From NCBI GenBank assembly GCA_024280885.1, contig JAJRPF010000021.1, positions 32,189 through 96,188 on the forward strand: a stretch of DNA of 64,000 nt. The letters are read 5' to 3'. Shown here piece after piece: positions 44,411 to 54,234 of the stretch. The translations under genes and the position numbers were made by a program. Source of the DNA: Planctomycetota bacterium. Lineage in GTDB: Bacteria; Planctomycetota; JAJSAM01; JAJVHW01. Under the pieces are notes generated by a model that was given only the letters and a program-made list of their open reading frames with translations, was not told where the DNA came from and ran no database searches. Each line of letters begins with the position of its first letter. Positions within the stretch are counted from its first letter, which is position 1.

Positions 44411-46672
44411 TCAGGTGGCTCCCAGGCCCAGCAGGGTGCCTAACTGGAAGACCGCGAGGCTGGCGATGTAGGCGATGGCGCCGTAGGCGAGGAAGAGGCC
44501 GACCGGCCAGCGCCACGAGTTCGTTTCGCGCTTCAGCACGCCGAGAGTCGAGACGCACTGCAGAGCGATCACGTAGAAAAGCAGCAACGAGATTCCGGAG
44601 AGCGGGGTGAAGACGGGGCGGCCGTCGGGCCAGCGGTCGTCGCGCATCGAGTCGAGCAGCCCTTGGTCGTGTTCGTCGGCCTTGTCCCCCACCGCATAGA
44701 TCACACCGAGGGTGGGGACGAACACCTCGCGCGCGGCGAACGACCCGAGGATTGAGACGCCGATCTTCCAGTCGAAGCCGAGGGGTTCGATAACCGGTTC
44801 GATCAGTTGCGCCACCTGCCCGATGTAGCTACCGCGCAGCCGTTCCGACGACTCGACTCGCCGCAGTTCGACCAGTTCCGTCGAGAGAGACTCGACACGC
44901 GACGGGTCGCCATCCGACTGCACGATCCGCGCTTCCAACTGCGCGCTCTCGGCGCCGAAGTCGCGTTGTAGTTTGACGTCGCGCGGGAACGTCAACGCTG
45001 CCCAGAGAACCATCATCAGCACCAGGATGATGGGGCCCGCGCCAGCAACGAACGACCATGTGCGTTTGCCGGTATTGAAGAGCACGCTGCGGAGCGAGGG
45101 GCGCCGATACGACGGCAACTCCAGGAGCAGCGGACTGCGGGCGCCGGGCAGCACAGAGTGTTGCAGGCCCTTCGCGACGACACCGGCGACGACGATCCCC
45201 GCCACGTACATCACGAGTACCACGGTCGCCGGGACCCAACTGGGCGACGCGGCGAAGAGCGCTCCGACGATCACGGCGTACACGGGCAAGCGCGCCTGGC
45301 AGGACATCAACGGCACGATCGCCATCGTCACCATGCGATCGCGTCGGTTCTCGATGGTACGTGTCGCCATGATCGCGGGGATCGCGCACGCGAAGCCCGA
45401 GAGCAGCGGTAGGAACGAGCGTCCGGGCAATCCGACCAGCCCCATCACACGATCGAGGAGGAACGCCGCGCGCGCGAGGTAGCCCGAGTCCTCGAGGGCT
45501 TCGAGGAGCACGAAGAGCATCGCAATCTGAGGGACGAAGACGAGGAACGCGCCGAGGCCGGCCACGATCCCATCCTTCACGAACGAGCCGAGCAGCCCGC
45601 CGCCGACGAGACCGTGGAGCCAAGAACCGAGCGCCGTGAGTGTCTTATCCACGAAGTCGATGGCGCCCCCCGACCAGGAGTAGACCACCATGAAGACGAG
45701 CAGGAAGACGGCCAACATCGCCAACGTGCCGGAGACGGGATGCGTCAAGAACCGATCGGCGCGCGCCTGCCACGGCGATTGATCCGCCGTCCGCTTCAGA
45801 ATCGGCGCGATCAGCGCGTCGATCGCCGCGAACCGTAGCTCCGTCGAGAGCGTGGCGGAGTCATGTCCCGCATCCTCGACGTCCTGCCGCGCACGCCGGA
45901 TGTCGGCCGCGATCGAACGCGATTCGTCGGAGTCCTCAGCATCGAGACGACCGAGAACGTCTTCGGCGAGCGCCGCCGACGAAAGGACGAGCTCCGCGAA
46001 GCGAAGACCGTCGCCGACGCCGACCTCGCGGCCCGCAAGGCGCGGTGCGAGTTGCTCCGCGTGCCGCGTGAGGACATCGGGAAATTGAAGCGCCAGTGAG
46101 CGTCCGCGGGATCCGCCCGCCAGCACCGCACTCACCAATTCCGCACGCCCCTCGCCCGTGCGCCCACACGTCGGAACGACGGGAACACCCAGTAGCTCGG
46201 AGAGCGCCTCGACATCGATGGAGACGCCGTCGGCAAGCGCCATGTCGTATTGGTTGAGCGCAACGACGAGCGACCGCCCGGTATCGATCACCTGTGTGAC
46301 GAGCACCATGCTTCGCTCGAGGTTTGTGGAGTCCGCAACGACGATCACAACGTCGGGCGCACCGTCCTCGAATTCGCCCGCGATCTCGCTGCGCGCCACG
46401 CGCTCGTCCGGGGATCGCGGCGCCAGACTGTAGCAACCGGGCAGATCGACAAGCTGGAGCGGACCCGCAGACGTGGCGACGGTTCCCACCACCCGCTCGA
46501 CCGTGATGCCGGGGTAGTTTCCGACGCGCTGACGCATCCCTGTCAACGCGTTGAAGAGCGATGTTTTCCCGACGTTCGGATTGCCGCAGAGCGCCACGCG
46601 GCGAGGCTTCTTCTTGAGCGATCCGAGACCGATCACACCCGCTGTGGCTGGCGTCGATGCCTTCGACTTCAT
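44411..46672 (-). CDS. feoB: ferrous iron transporter FeoB
   Basis: 753 residues from the ATG at 46672, which overlaps the feoA stop as ATGA. The cytoplasmic N-terminal GTPase has G1 CGNPNVGKTSLFNALTG, G2 GITVERVVG, G3 VDLPGCYSL and G4 NQYD, then the helical GDI region. The membrane part (from about residue 310) has the Gate segments GFACAIPAIMATRTIE and MTMAIVPLMSCQARLPVY, the second with the conserved Cys for ferrous ion passage, and a C-terminal gate ISLLLFYVIALQCVSTLGVLKRE. It takes up Fe2+ through the cytoplasmic membrane. FeoC is not present, which is common outside Gammaproteobacteria. Confidence 0.97.
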   Translation of the reverse strand: MKSKASTPATAGVIGLGSLKKKPRRVALCGNPNVGKTSLFNALTGMRQRVGNYPGITVERVVGTVATSAGPLQLVDLPGCYSLAPRSPDERVARSEIAGEFEDGAPDVVIVVADSTNLERSMVLVTQVIDTGRSLVVALNQYDMALADGVSIDVEALSELLGVPVVPTCGRTGEGRAELVSAVLAGGSRGRSLALQFPDVLTRHAEQLAPRLAGREVGVGDGLRFAELVLSSAALAEDVLGRLDAEDSDESRSIAADIRRARQDVEDAGHDSATLSTELRFAAIDALIAPILKRTADQSPWQARADRFLTHPVSGTLAMLAVFLLVFMVVYSWSGGAIDFVDKTLTALGSWLHGLVGGGLLGSFVKDGIVAGLGAFLVFVPQIAMLFVLLEALEDSGYLARAAFLLDRVMGLVGLPGRSFLPLLSGFACAIPAIMATRTIENRRDRMVTMAIVPLMSCQARLPVYAVIVGALFAASPSWVPATVVLVMYVAGIVVAGVVAKGLQHSVLPGARSPLLLELPSYRRPSLRSVLFNTGKRTWSFVAGAGPIILVLMMVLWAALTFPRDVKLQRDFGAESAQLEARIVQSDGDPSRVESLSTELVELRRVESSERLRGSYIGQVAQLIEPVIEPLGFDWKIGVSILGSFAAREVFVPTLGVIYAVGDKADEHDQGLLDSMRDDRWPDGRPVFTPLSGISLLLFYVIALQCVSTLGVLKRETNSWRWPVGLFLAYGAIAYIASLAVFQLGTLLGLGAT

Positions 46673-46902
46673 CTCCCGGCCTCGACTGCGACGCAAACGC
46701 AGCGCGCCTCATCCGCCCGGATGGCGAACGACCCACTGCGCACGCGTACGTGAAGGGGATCGCCAAGAGGCGCCTTCCGAACCACGCGCACTTCGACGCC
46801 CGGCGTGAATCCAAGTTCGGCCAGCCGCTCGCGCAGGAGCGGTTCGCCGGAGAGGCCGGTCACGGCGGCGGAACCGCCCACGGGGAGTTGATCGAGGGTC
46901 AC
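46669..46902 (-). CDS. feoA: FeoA, SH3-like partner of FeoB
   Basis: 77 residues with a GTG start at 46902 (VTLDQLPVGGSAAVTGL), the usual family beginning; a TTG at 46944 would add 14 atypical residues. It shows the FeoA SH3 pattern: LLRERLAELGFTPGVEVRVVRKAPLG and LHVRVRSGSFAIRADEA. It binds and regulates FeoB. Its stop overlaps the feoB start by 4 bp. The upstream stretch around 46925-46955 is AT-richer than its surroundings and may hold the promoter and iron-dependent operator, but no convincing Fur or DtxR box was found. Confidence 0.93.
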   Translation of the reverse strand: MTLDQLPVGGSAAVTGLSGEPLLRERLAELGFTPGVEVRVVRKAPLGDPLHVRVRSGSFAIRADEARCVCVAVEAGR

Positions 46903-47009
46903 TGCACGTAGTTCTCGGAGATGCTTGTTGCGATAGAGTCTCAATTACACGATCGCCCTCCGCAGCATGCCGAGAATTGCAGCAGAGTCGAGCGAAGCGG
47001 AGCCGCGAC

Positions 47010-48113
47010 GTGACTGCTGTCACACTCCCCCGCGAGAAGCCCTCGTCTGGGAACGGAGAGGCGGATAGGACTGCGCCCGTGCGCGCACCCCCTCCCCTCA
47101 CCCTCTGCGGAACGGATCCGTCGCGCGCCGTCACGTTCCCGACCGGCATGTTGCTCGCGCCGATGGAGGGCATCACCGATCGCTGCTACCGCGATCTCGC
47201 GCTCGATCTGGGGCATGTCGGAGGCGCGTGCTCGGAATTCCAGCGCGTGAGTTCGTCTGTGCTCCCGACGAAAGTCTTCCGGCGCGAACTCGGTCCTGTT
47301 CGCGACGACGTTCCGGTGGGCGTGCAGATCATGGCGTCCGGGACCGAGTACCTGGGCCGTTCGGTCGAGAACGCGGTCGCAATCGGCGCGCCCTGGATCG
47401 ACCTGAACTTCGGCTGTCCCGTCAAGCGCGTCGTGAACAAATGCGCGGGATCGGCGCTGCTGGATCACCCCGACGCGCTCCATGCGATCGTTGCGGAGAC
47501 GGTCGCAGCGACCGGCGTGCCCGTCACGGCGAAGATCCGCGCGGGCGTGCAGGGCGATGCGCTGCTAGACGACGTGCTCGACGCGTGCGCGGACGCGGGC
47601 GCGGCGGGCGTGATCCTGCATGCGCGTCTGCGCCGACACTCGTACGCAGAGCCCGCGCAATGGGAGTGGATCAGCCGCGCGACAAAGCGCCTGCGCGAGC
47701 GCGGTGTGCCGCTGATCGGCAACGGTGGCATCGATACTGCGTCCGATGTCCAGCGCATGTTGGACACAACCGACTGCGACTCCGTCATGATCGGGCGAGC
47801 CGCGTTCAAGAACCCCTGGATCTTCCGAGAAGCGGCGGGCGGCGCGCCGCCGTCGTTCGACGAGGCCTACGCCTTCGCACAGCGCTACTTCGATGAGCTG
47901 TTGCCGCCCGGAGGCAACCCGCGCGCCGTGGCCCGCTTCAAGCAGTTCTTGCTGAACTACGCCGCCGCTGGCTTCGACCGCGTGATCGCGCCGGATCGGG
48001 ACCGCCTCCTGCGCGAACACGACCCGGCGATCTTCCGCGCGTGGTTGGCCAACACCCGCGCCACTGCCGTGTCGCTGGATGTGCGTGAACCAAACGCGCA
48101 CACAGAGGGTTAG
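47010..48113 (+). CDS. dus: tRNA-dihydrouridine synthase
   Basis: 367 residues with a GTG start at 47010 (GGAG nine bases before). The first 45 residues are a variable lead; the catalytic core begins MLLAPMEGITDRCYRDL. FMN-dependent reduction of uridines in tRNA. Landmarks: VQIMASGTEYLGRS, IDLNFGCPVKRVVNKCAGSALL with the catalytic Cys in NKCAG, TAKIRAGV, ILHARLRR, PLIGNGGIDTASD and MIGRAAFKNPWIF, then the helical C-terminal domain. An alternative start nearer the core, for example ATG 47149, cannot be ruled out. It is 12 bp before the TIM44-like gene. Confidence 0.92.
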   Translation: MTAVTLPREKPSSGNGEADRTAPVRAPPPLTLCGTDPSRAVTFPTGMLLAPMEGITDRCYRDLALDLGHVGGACSEFQRVSSSVLPTKVFRRELGPVRDDVPVGVQIMASGTEYLGRSVENAVAIGAPWIDLNFGCPVKRVVNKCAGSALLDHPDALHAIVAETVAATGVPVTAKIRAGVQGDALLDDVLDACADAGAAGVILHARLRRHSYAEPAQWEWISRATKRLRERGVPLIGNGGIDTASDVQRMLDTTDCDSVMIGRAAFKNPWIFREAAGGAPPSFDEAYAFAQRYFDELLPPGGNPRAVARFKQFLLNYAAAGFDRVIAPDRDRLLREHDPAIFRAWLANTRATAVSLDVREPNAHTEG

Positions 48114-48125
48114 GATCTGCACTCC

Positions 48126-50159
48126 ATGAGACGCTTCCGGCTCCCCGTTCGCCCATTCTTTGCCCGCCTACTCGTCGTTTTGAGCGCGCTGGCGGTGGTC
48201 GTCTTCGCCGCAACCGAGGCGTACGCCCGTGGCGGGGGCGGCGGCAATTTCGGCGGTGGTGGCGGAGGCGGTTTCGGCGGCGGCGGAGGGTTCGGCGGGG
48301 GCGGTGGGTCTTGGGGCGGCGGCAGTGGCGGAGGGGGCAGCGGAGAGGGCCTCTTCTGGCTGATCTACCTCGCGTTTCGGTATCCACTCATCGGCATCCC
48401 AGTTCTGATCTTCGTCGTATTCGTCTCCGCAACCGGCGCGAACAAGGGTCATCGCGCAAACCAGGGGCGCGTGATCCGCAGGGGCAAGACGGCGGCGAAG
48501 CGCGTCTCGGCAATCGAAATCGAGCAGACGTTACGCGCGACCGATCCGCACTTCGACAAGCCAGGCTTCTTCGGCCGGGTTGTCGTCGCGTTCCGGAAGG
48601 TGCAGACGGCGTGGTGCGCCCACGATCTGGCCGCGATCCGCCCCTTCGTGTCGGACGGCATCCATGAACGCTTTGCGCTGCAGCTTCAGGAAGAGAAGGA
48701 CCTCGGCTACCGCGACCACATCGAGAGCCTGGACGTGACGAACGTCCAGTTTGCGGACGTGGTGGACGAGGGTCGCGTGCAGATCGTCACCGTGCGCGTC
48801 ACGGCACGCTGCGTTGACTACCGCGTGAGTCTCGAGACCGGCAAGTTCGTATCGGGGAGCCGCCAGCCCGAGACGTTCTCCGAGTACTGGTCGTTCCTGC
48901 GGCGGCGCGGGACGAAGGAGAAGGTGAACGACAAGGGCCTGGTCGAGGGCTATTGCGGCAACTGCGGCGCCCCGATCGAGATGAGTCAATGGTCGAAGTG
49001 CCAGAGTTGCTCTGCGTTCCTGCGCAGCGGCGAACACGATTGGGTGCTCGTCGAAATCACACAGGCGAGCGAGTGGCGGGTCCACTCGCCGGACACGATC
49101 CGAGGCGTCAAGGAGATGCGTGCGAAGGACGCGGGCTTCAGCGTGCAGCACCTCGAGGATCGTGCGTCGGTCATGTACTGGCGCACGGCGATGGCCGACC
49201 GACTCGGCAATGCGACTCCGATGCGCAAGATGGCGAGCGACGAACTCTGTGAGCGCTGGAAGCGCCTGATCCAAGGCGGCATCCGCGATGACGGCCGACG
49301 CTGGTACTTCGGCGAACGCGGCGTCGGCGCCGTCGAAGTCGCAGGCATGGTGCCGGAGACGGGCGGGCGCGATGGCGCCATCGTCGCGGTGACGTGGTCC
49401 GGGACATTCTTCTCTGTGGACCCGAACGGGCGCCGCAAGCGCGAGCGCAAGAGCAGCATCGTGACGACATTGCTCCATCTCGAACGCCGGGCAGACGTGC
49501 AGAGTGATCCGGGCGAGACCGTCAGTTCCGCACACTGCGCGAATTGCGGCGCGGCCGACGCGGGCGGCGAGACCGACGCCTGCGAGTATTGCGGCGAGGT
49601 GATGAACGACGGCAAGCGCGACTGGGTGCTCGTCGATCTGGCGCAGCGGCACACCGACGACGGGCGAGTAATGCTCGCCAAGACGCGCGGCCTGCTCGTC
49701 GATTCGGTGGGGTCTTCGAGCGACACGGATGCGGATGCGGAGACCGAGACCGACACGCCGATGTCCCGCCCGACCGCTCAGGGCCTGCTCGCGTGGATGA
49801 TCCGGACGAGTCTCGCCGACGGTCACCTCGACGACCGCGAGGAAGCACAGCTGCTCAGTCTCACGCAGCGCGCCGGACTGCGTCGCCAGGAACTCGATGA
49901 CCTCCTCGCCGCCGCGCGCCGCCGGGAACTGGAGGCGCCGGCGCCCCACGACATCGGCGAGGCGCGGCGCTGGATCGACGAAGCCGCCACGGTCGCCCTG
50001 GCGGACGGTCAGGTGAAGCACGGCGAGCAGGCGGTGCTCATCGACCTGGGCGCGCAGGTCGGACTCTCCGCGGCCGACGTCCGCATGTCGATCGCACAGA
50101 CGCGCCAGCGGCTGGTACGCGAGGCGCGCGCCGCCCTGCGTGCCGAGAAGCAAATGTAG
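48126..50159 (+). CDS. membrane protein with Gly-rich loop, TIM44-like, zinc-ribbon and TerB-like parts
   Basis: 677 residues. Signal helix (to about 35), then some 40 residues almost all Gly with Phe, Ser and Trp, and a membrane helix (FRYPLIGIPVLIFVVFVSAT, about 85-104). A TIM44-like domain (about 130-260) reads LRATDPHFDKPGFFGRVVVAFRKVQTAW. Two zinc-ribbon segments follow: CGNCGAPIEM with CQSC (about 278-300), and CANCGAADAG with CEYC (about 475-497). A second TIM44-like repeat lies between them. The C-terminal 120 residues form a TerB-like helical domain (AWMIRTSLADGHLDDREEAQLLSLTQRAGL). Large, modular; role unknown. Confidence 0.75.
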   Translation: MRRFRLPVRPFFARLLVVLSALAVVVFAATEAYARGGGGGNFGGGGGGGFGGGGGFGGGGGSWGGGSGGGGSGEGLFWLIYLAFRYPLIGIPVLIFVVFVSATGANKGHRANQGRVIRRGKTAAKRVSAIEIEQTLRATDPHFDKPGFFGRVVVAFRKVQTAWCAHDLAAIRPFVSDGIHERFALQLQEEKDLGYRDHIESLDVTNVQFADVVDEGRVQIVTVRVTARCVDYRVSLETGKFVSGSRQPETFSEYWSFLRRRGTKEKVNDKGLVEGYCGNCGAPIEMSQWSKCQSCSAFLRSGEHDWVLVEITQASEWRVHSPDTIRGVKEMRAKDAGFSVQHLEDRASVMYWRTAMADRLGNATPMRKMASDELCERWKRLIQGGIRDDGRRWYFGERGVGAVEVAGMVPETGGRDGAIVAVTWSGTFFSVDPNGRRKRERKSSIVTTLLHLERRADVQSDPGETVSSAHCANCGAADAGGETDACEYCGEVMNDGKRDWVLVDLAQRHTDDGRVMLAKTRGLLVDSVGSSSDTDADAETETDTPMSRPTAQGLLAWMIRTSLADGHLDDREEAQLLSLTQRAGLRRQELDDLLAAARRRELEAPAPHDIGEARRWIDEAATVALADGQVKHGEQAVLIDLGAQVGLSAADVRMSIAQTRQRLVREARAALRAEKQM

Positions 50160-50178
50160 CGGTGGGTGCAGCGTCGAG

Positions 50179-50952
50179 CTACGTGCCGCGCAGCAGGAAC
50201 CAGGCGACCGCGCCGACGACCACGCAATACGGGCCGAAGTAGGCGAGCTTGCCCTGTCCGAGAAGGCGAATGAGTGCCGCTATGGCCGCAAGTCCGCTCA
50301 CGAACGCCACGGCCGCTGCCAGCGCCAGCATCGCGACGCTCGGACCGTTCTCCAAGCCGCCGTCAGCGAAGCCGAGGATGGCCGCGCCACAGATGGCCGG
50401 GATCGACATCAGGAAACTGAAGCGCGCGGCGCGGACGGGGTCGTCGCCGAGAAACATCGCGCTCGCGATCGTCGAGCCCGAGCGCGAAACCCCGGGCGTC
50501 ATGGCCAGCACCTGCGCGCAGCCGACGACGACAGCGTAGCCATATCCAGGTCTGCCGAGTTTGCGGCGCGCGGCTGGGGTGAGCAGGAGAATGGCACCGG
50601 TCAGGAGCAATCCGAATGCAGCGACGCGCGGATTGTCGAACGCTGCATCGATCTGATCCTTGGCGATGAGCGCCACGATCACGGTCGGCACGGTGGCGAC
50701 GACAACCATCCAGCCGGTGCGCGCCTCCGGCCCCTTGGTGACGACGTCACGCACGATCTCGATCACGTCGCGACGGTAGTAGACCAGCACGGAGAGCAGG
50801 GTGCCGAGATGGACAGCGATCTCGAGACCTGCGCCGGGGCTGGACACGTCGAGCATCTCCTGCACGAGCACCAGATGACCAGACGACGAGATCGGTAGAA
50901 ACTCCGTGAGCCCCTGCACGAGTCCGAGTACGAGAGCGTCGATCCACGTCAT
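50179..50952 (-). CDS. uppP: undecaprenyl-diphosphatase UppP/BacA
   Basis: 257 residues, about eight membrane helices. Motif LGLVQGLTEFLPISSSGHLVL contains the catalytic Glu and Ser-rich loop (the (E/Q)xxxE plus PGxSRSxxT signature), and MTPGVSRSGSTIASAMFLGDDP is the second conserved block. It dephosphorylates undecaprenyl diphosphate to recycle the lipid carrier for cell-wall and polysaccharide synthesis. The length equals the family mean. The start ATG at 50952 faces the divergent thrS gene. Confidence 0.95.
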   Translation of the reverse strand: MTWIDALVLGLVQGLTEFLPISSSGHLVLVQEMLDVSSPGAGLEIAVHLGTLLSVLVYYRRDVIEIVRDVVTKGPEARTGWMVVVATVPTVIVALIAKDQIDAAFDNPRVAAFGLLLTGAILLLTPAARRKLGRPGYGYAVVVGCAQVLAMTPGVSRSGSTIASAMFLGDDPVRAARFSFLMSIPAICGAAILGFADGGLENGPSVAMLALAAAVAFVSGLAAIAALIRLLGQGKLAYFGPYCVVVGAVAWFLLRGT

Positions 50953-51121
50953 CGCAGGATGCTACGCAGGGCCGAGGCGTGAGCGAGGAAGTGGAGACCG
51001 ATCATGCGCCCTCCATCGGCGCAACTCGCGGCCGAGACGAGCGTGGACAGGGACGCCCCTCACGCTTTCGAGCCCAGCGGGGCGTCCACCATCTAATATG
51101 GGGGGTTCGCGAGGTGAAACG

Positions 51122-53116
51122 ATGATCAAGCTGCAACTCCCCGAGGGAGCGGAAGCCGAGGTCCCCGAAGGGGTCTCGATCCGCGAGGCCCTATCCGACG
51201 TCAAGGGCATCCGCAAGGCCGTCGCGGCCAGGCTGAACGGCACCGTCGTGGACCTCTCCACGACGCTCGCTACCGACGCGACGATCGAGCCGGTGATGCC
51301 GGGCAGCGACGACGCGCTCGAGGTGCTGCGCCACACGACGGCGCACGTCATGGCGCAGGCAGTCGCACGCCATTTCGGCATCGAAAACGTCGAGTTCGCG
51401 ATCGGCCCGGTCATCAAGGACGGGTTCTACTACGACTTCGATCTGCCGCGCACGCTAACGGAGGACGACCTCCCCGCGATCGAGAAGCTCATGGAGCAGA
51501 TCAAGCGCGAGAACATCGAGATCGTGCGTTCGGTCGCCACCGACCGCGACGACGCGCTGGCGACGATCCATGGCGCCGGGGCGAAGAGCAAGTTCAAGCA
51601 GGAACTCATCCGCGGCTTTCCGGCGGAGGAGCCGGTGTCCTTCTACACGCAGGGCGAGTTCACGGATCTCTGCCGCGGGCCCCACCTCCCAGCGACGGGT
51701 AAGCTGGCCTTCTTCAAGCTGCTCTCGGTTGCCGGTGCGTACTGGCGCGGCGACGAGAAACGCGAGCAACTGCAGCGGATCTATGCAACGGCGTTCTTCG
51801 ACAAGAAGGAGCTGAAGCAACTCCTGCATCAACGTGAAGAGGCGCTGAAGCGCGACCACCGCAAGGTCGGGCAACAGCTCGATATCTTCCGTAGCCTTCC
51901 CGAGGCTCCTGGCTTCCCGCTGTGGCTGCCGAACGGCACGATCATCGTCAATCAACTACTCGCCTACATTCGCGAGAAGTTGGAGGTGCGCGCGTACCAG
52001 GAGATCCGCACACCGCACATCATGATCGACGACCTGTGGAAGACGTCGGGTCACTACGATCACTACAAGGACAACATGTACTTCACGGAGATCGAGGATC
52101 GCTCGTTCGCCGTGAAGCCCATGAACTGCCCCGGCGCGGCGCTCGCGTACAAGCAGGGGTTGCGCAGTTACCGAGAGCATCCGGTGCGGCTCGGCGAGTT
52201 CGGTCTCTGCCATCGCTTCGAGCGCAGCGGGACGTTGCACGGGCTCACGCGGGTGCGCTCGTTCGTGCAGGACGATGCCCACATCTTCTGCACGCCCGCG
52301 CAGTTGCAGAGCGAGATCCTCGCGTTGATCGACCTCACGCACGAGGTCTACCGCGAGATCGGCTTCGGCGTCCCGAAGATGGTGCTCTCCACGCGTCCCG
52401 ATGACCGCACGGGCAGCGACGAGATGTGGGACAACGCCGAGAACCAGCTCACGGAAGCACTCGCGAAGGCGGGTGCGACGTATGACATCAACCCCGGCGA
52501 CGGCGCGTTCTACGGTCCTAAGATCGACTTCCTCGTGCTCGATGCCATCGGTCGCGAGCACCAGCTTTGCACGATCCAGGTTGACTTCTCGTTGCCGGAG
52601 AAATTCGATCTCGAGTACGTCGGCAACGACAGTGCGCGTCACCGTCCGGTGGTCATCCACCGCGCGATCCTCGGCTCCATCGAACGCTTCATCGGACTCT
52701 TGATCGAGCACTACGCCGGCATCTTCCCGCTCTGGCTCGCGCCGACGCAGGCGATGGTGCTGCCTGTATCCGAAGACCGCCACGCCGACGCCGCGGGCAA
52801 CATCCTCCAAGAGTTGCGCCAGGCTGGCTTCCGCGCGCACGTGGACTGGTCGAACAACAAGCTCGGGAAGAAGATCCGCGAGGCGACGCTGAAGAAGACG
52901 CCCTACTTGCTGGTGGTCGGCGATCGGGAAGTCGACAACGGCACGATCGCCGTGCGACGGCGCGACGGCACGGACTGCGGCTCGCTCGAGATGGGCGCGT
53001 TGCTGCACATGCTGCGCGAGGAGCGCGACACGCGATCGCTGGTGCCGCTCTTGAACACTCCCCGCGGCGACACGCCCCAAGCCGATGCGCCGAGCGCAGC
53101 GGAGGAAGACGCATGA
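51122..53116 (+). CDS. thrS: threonyl-tRNA synthetase
   Basis: 664 residues from the ATG at 51122 (AGGTGA site before). Domains: TGS (about 1-60, MIKLQLPEGAEAEVPEG), editing domain with HTTAHVMAQA and the later CRGPHLP motif, catalytic class II core with HYDHYKDNMYFTEIEDRSFAVKPMNCPG, the motif 2 loop LCHRFERSGTLHGLTRVRSF, zinc-binding His/Cys residues, motif 3 HRAILGSIERFIGLLIEHYAG, and a C-terminal anticodon domain with VDWSNNKLGKKIREA. It charges tRNA-Thr and edits Ser. Its stop overlaps the downstream threonine dehydrogenase start by 4 bp. Many bacterial thrS genes have a leader regulation; no clear T-box was seen in the 169-bp divergent upstream region. Confidence 0.97.
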   Translation: MIKLQLPEGAEAEVPEGVSIREALSDVKGIRKAVAARLNGTVVDLSTTLATDATIEPVMPGSDDALEVLRHTTAHVMAQAVARHFGIENVEFAIGPVIKDGFYYDFDLPRTLTEDDLPAIEKLMEQIKRENIEIVRSVATDRDDALATIHGAGAKSKFKQELIRGFPAEEPVSFYTQGEFTDLCRGPHLPATGKLAFFKLLSVAGAYWRGDEKREQLQRIYATAFFDKKELKQLLHQREEALKRDHRKVGQQLDIFRSLPEAPGFPLWLPNGTIIVNQLLAYIREKLEVRAYQEIRTPHIMIDDLWKTSGHYDHYKDNMYFTEIEDRSFAVKPMNCPGAALAYKQGLRSYREHPVRLGEFGLCHRFERSGTLHGLTRVRSFVQDDAHIFCTPAQLQSEILALIDLTHEVYREIGFGVPKMVLSTRPDDRTGSDEMWDNAENQLTEALAKAGATYDINPGDGAFYGPKIDFLVLDAIGREHQLCTIQVDFSLPEKFDLEYVGNDSARHRPVVIHRAILGSIERFIGLLIEHYAGIFPLWLAPTQAMVLPVSEDRHADAAGNILQELRQAGFRAHVDWSNNKLGKKIREATLKKTPYLLVVGDREVDNGTIAVRRRDGTDCGSLEMGALLHMLREERDTRSLVPLLNTPRGDTPQADAPSAAEEDA

Positions 53117-54057
53117 GAGTCTTGATCACCGGCTCCGGCGGACAGGTCGGCCTGGAGCTCATCTCGTTCCTGCTCGGGCGCGACCACGATGTCATCGCGA
53201 GCGACGTCGCACCGAAGCCCGACGCGTGCACGCACGACGTTGCGTGGGAGCACCTCGACGTCACGCAGCCCGATGAGATCCGCGAGGTGATCGAACGCGT
53301 CCGCCCCGGGGCCATCTACCACCTCGCGGCGATCCTCTCGGCGCGCGGCGAGCAGATCCCGCACGTCACCTACGAGATCAACCAGACGGGCACGCGCAAC
53401 ATGCTCGAAGCGTGCCGCGAACTCGACGTCCAGAAGTTCATCTTCACGAGTACGATCGCCGCGTTCGGCCCGGGCCTGCCCGATCCGGTCCCGAACGAGG
53501 TCTCGATGCGGCCGACAACCATGTACGGGATCACGAAGGTCGCCGGCGAATTGCTCGGCGAGTACTACCGTCAGAAGTGGGGGCTCGACTTTCGCGGCGT
53601 ACGCTTCCCCGGTCTGATCAACGCCGGCGTCCCCGGCGGTGGCACGAGCGACTACGCATTGCACATGTACACGAGCGGCATGAAGGACGGTCGCTACGAG
53701 TCGTTCTGCCACGCCGACACGCGCATTCCGTTGATGTACATGCCCGACGCAATCCGCGCGCTGGTCGAGGTCGCGGAGGCCCCGCGCGAGAAGCTGCGTC
53801 GGTCCATCTACAACATCGCCGCGTTCAGCCCGACCGCCGGGCAGATCGCCGAGAGCGTCGCACAGGCGATCCCCGGCGTCGATCTCACGTTCAAGAGCGA
53901 CCCGCTGCGGCAGGCGATCCTCGACTCGTGGCCGCGCGCCCTCGACGACAGCGCCGCCCGCGAAGAGTGGGGCTGGCGCCCCCAGTACGACCTCGACGGC
54001 ATGACGGCGGACATGGTGCTCCAGGTCCGTCAGATGATCGCCGACGGACGGCTCTGA
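53113..54057 (+). CDS. SDR-type L-threonine 3-dehydrogenase
   Basis: 314 residues from the ATG at 53113, inside the thrS stop region (ATGA). Epimerase-like Rossmann protein: VLITGSGGQVGLE at 3-15, S113-T114 in FTSTIAAFGPGLPD, Y138-G-I-T-K142 as the catalytic pair, and FPGLINAGVPGGGTSDYALHMY. These blocks fit the short-chain TDH family, which oxidises L-threonine to 2-amino-3-ketobutyrate; the sequence around MRPTTMYGITKVAGELLGEYY is characteristic. Overlap with thrS links two users of threonine. Next step would be glycine C-acetyltransferase (kbl), absent from the window. Confidence 0.88.
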   Translation: MRVLITGSGGQVGLELISFLLGRDHDVIASDVAPKPDACTHDVAWEHLDVTQPDEIREVIERVRPGAIYHLAAILSARGEQIPHVTYEINQTGTRNMLEACRELDVQKFIFTSTIAAFGPGLPDPVPNEVSMRPTTMYGITKVAGELLGEYYRQKWGLDFRGVRFPGLINAGVPGGGTSDYALHMYTSGMKDGRYESFCHADTRIPLMYMPDAIRALVEVAEAPREKLRRSIYNIAAFSPTAGQIAESVAQAIPGVDLTFKSDPLRQAILDSWPRALDDSAAREEWGWRPQYDLDGMTADMVLQVRQMIADGRL

Positions 54058-54234
54058 CCGAGAGCCGGGGGACCGTCGCGCGCCACGCTGCGGCGACGCG
54101 ACCGGATGTGCGCGGCAGGTTCGTTTCTCGATTCGAGAATCACAGCACGCGCACGCTCAAGATCCAGGCGTCCATCTCCCGATGGGACCGCAGCGAGAGG
54201 CGTAAGCCCCTCCACGGACTCATGGAGGGACACC

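Noticed and set aside
46903..47009. Fur or DtxR operator before feoAB
   Set aside because: The AT-richer patch has no convincing 19-bp palindrome; left unannotated.
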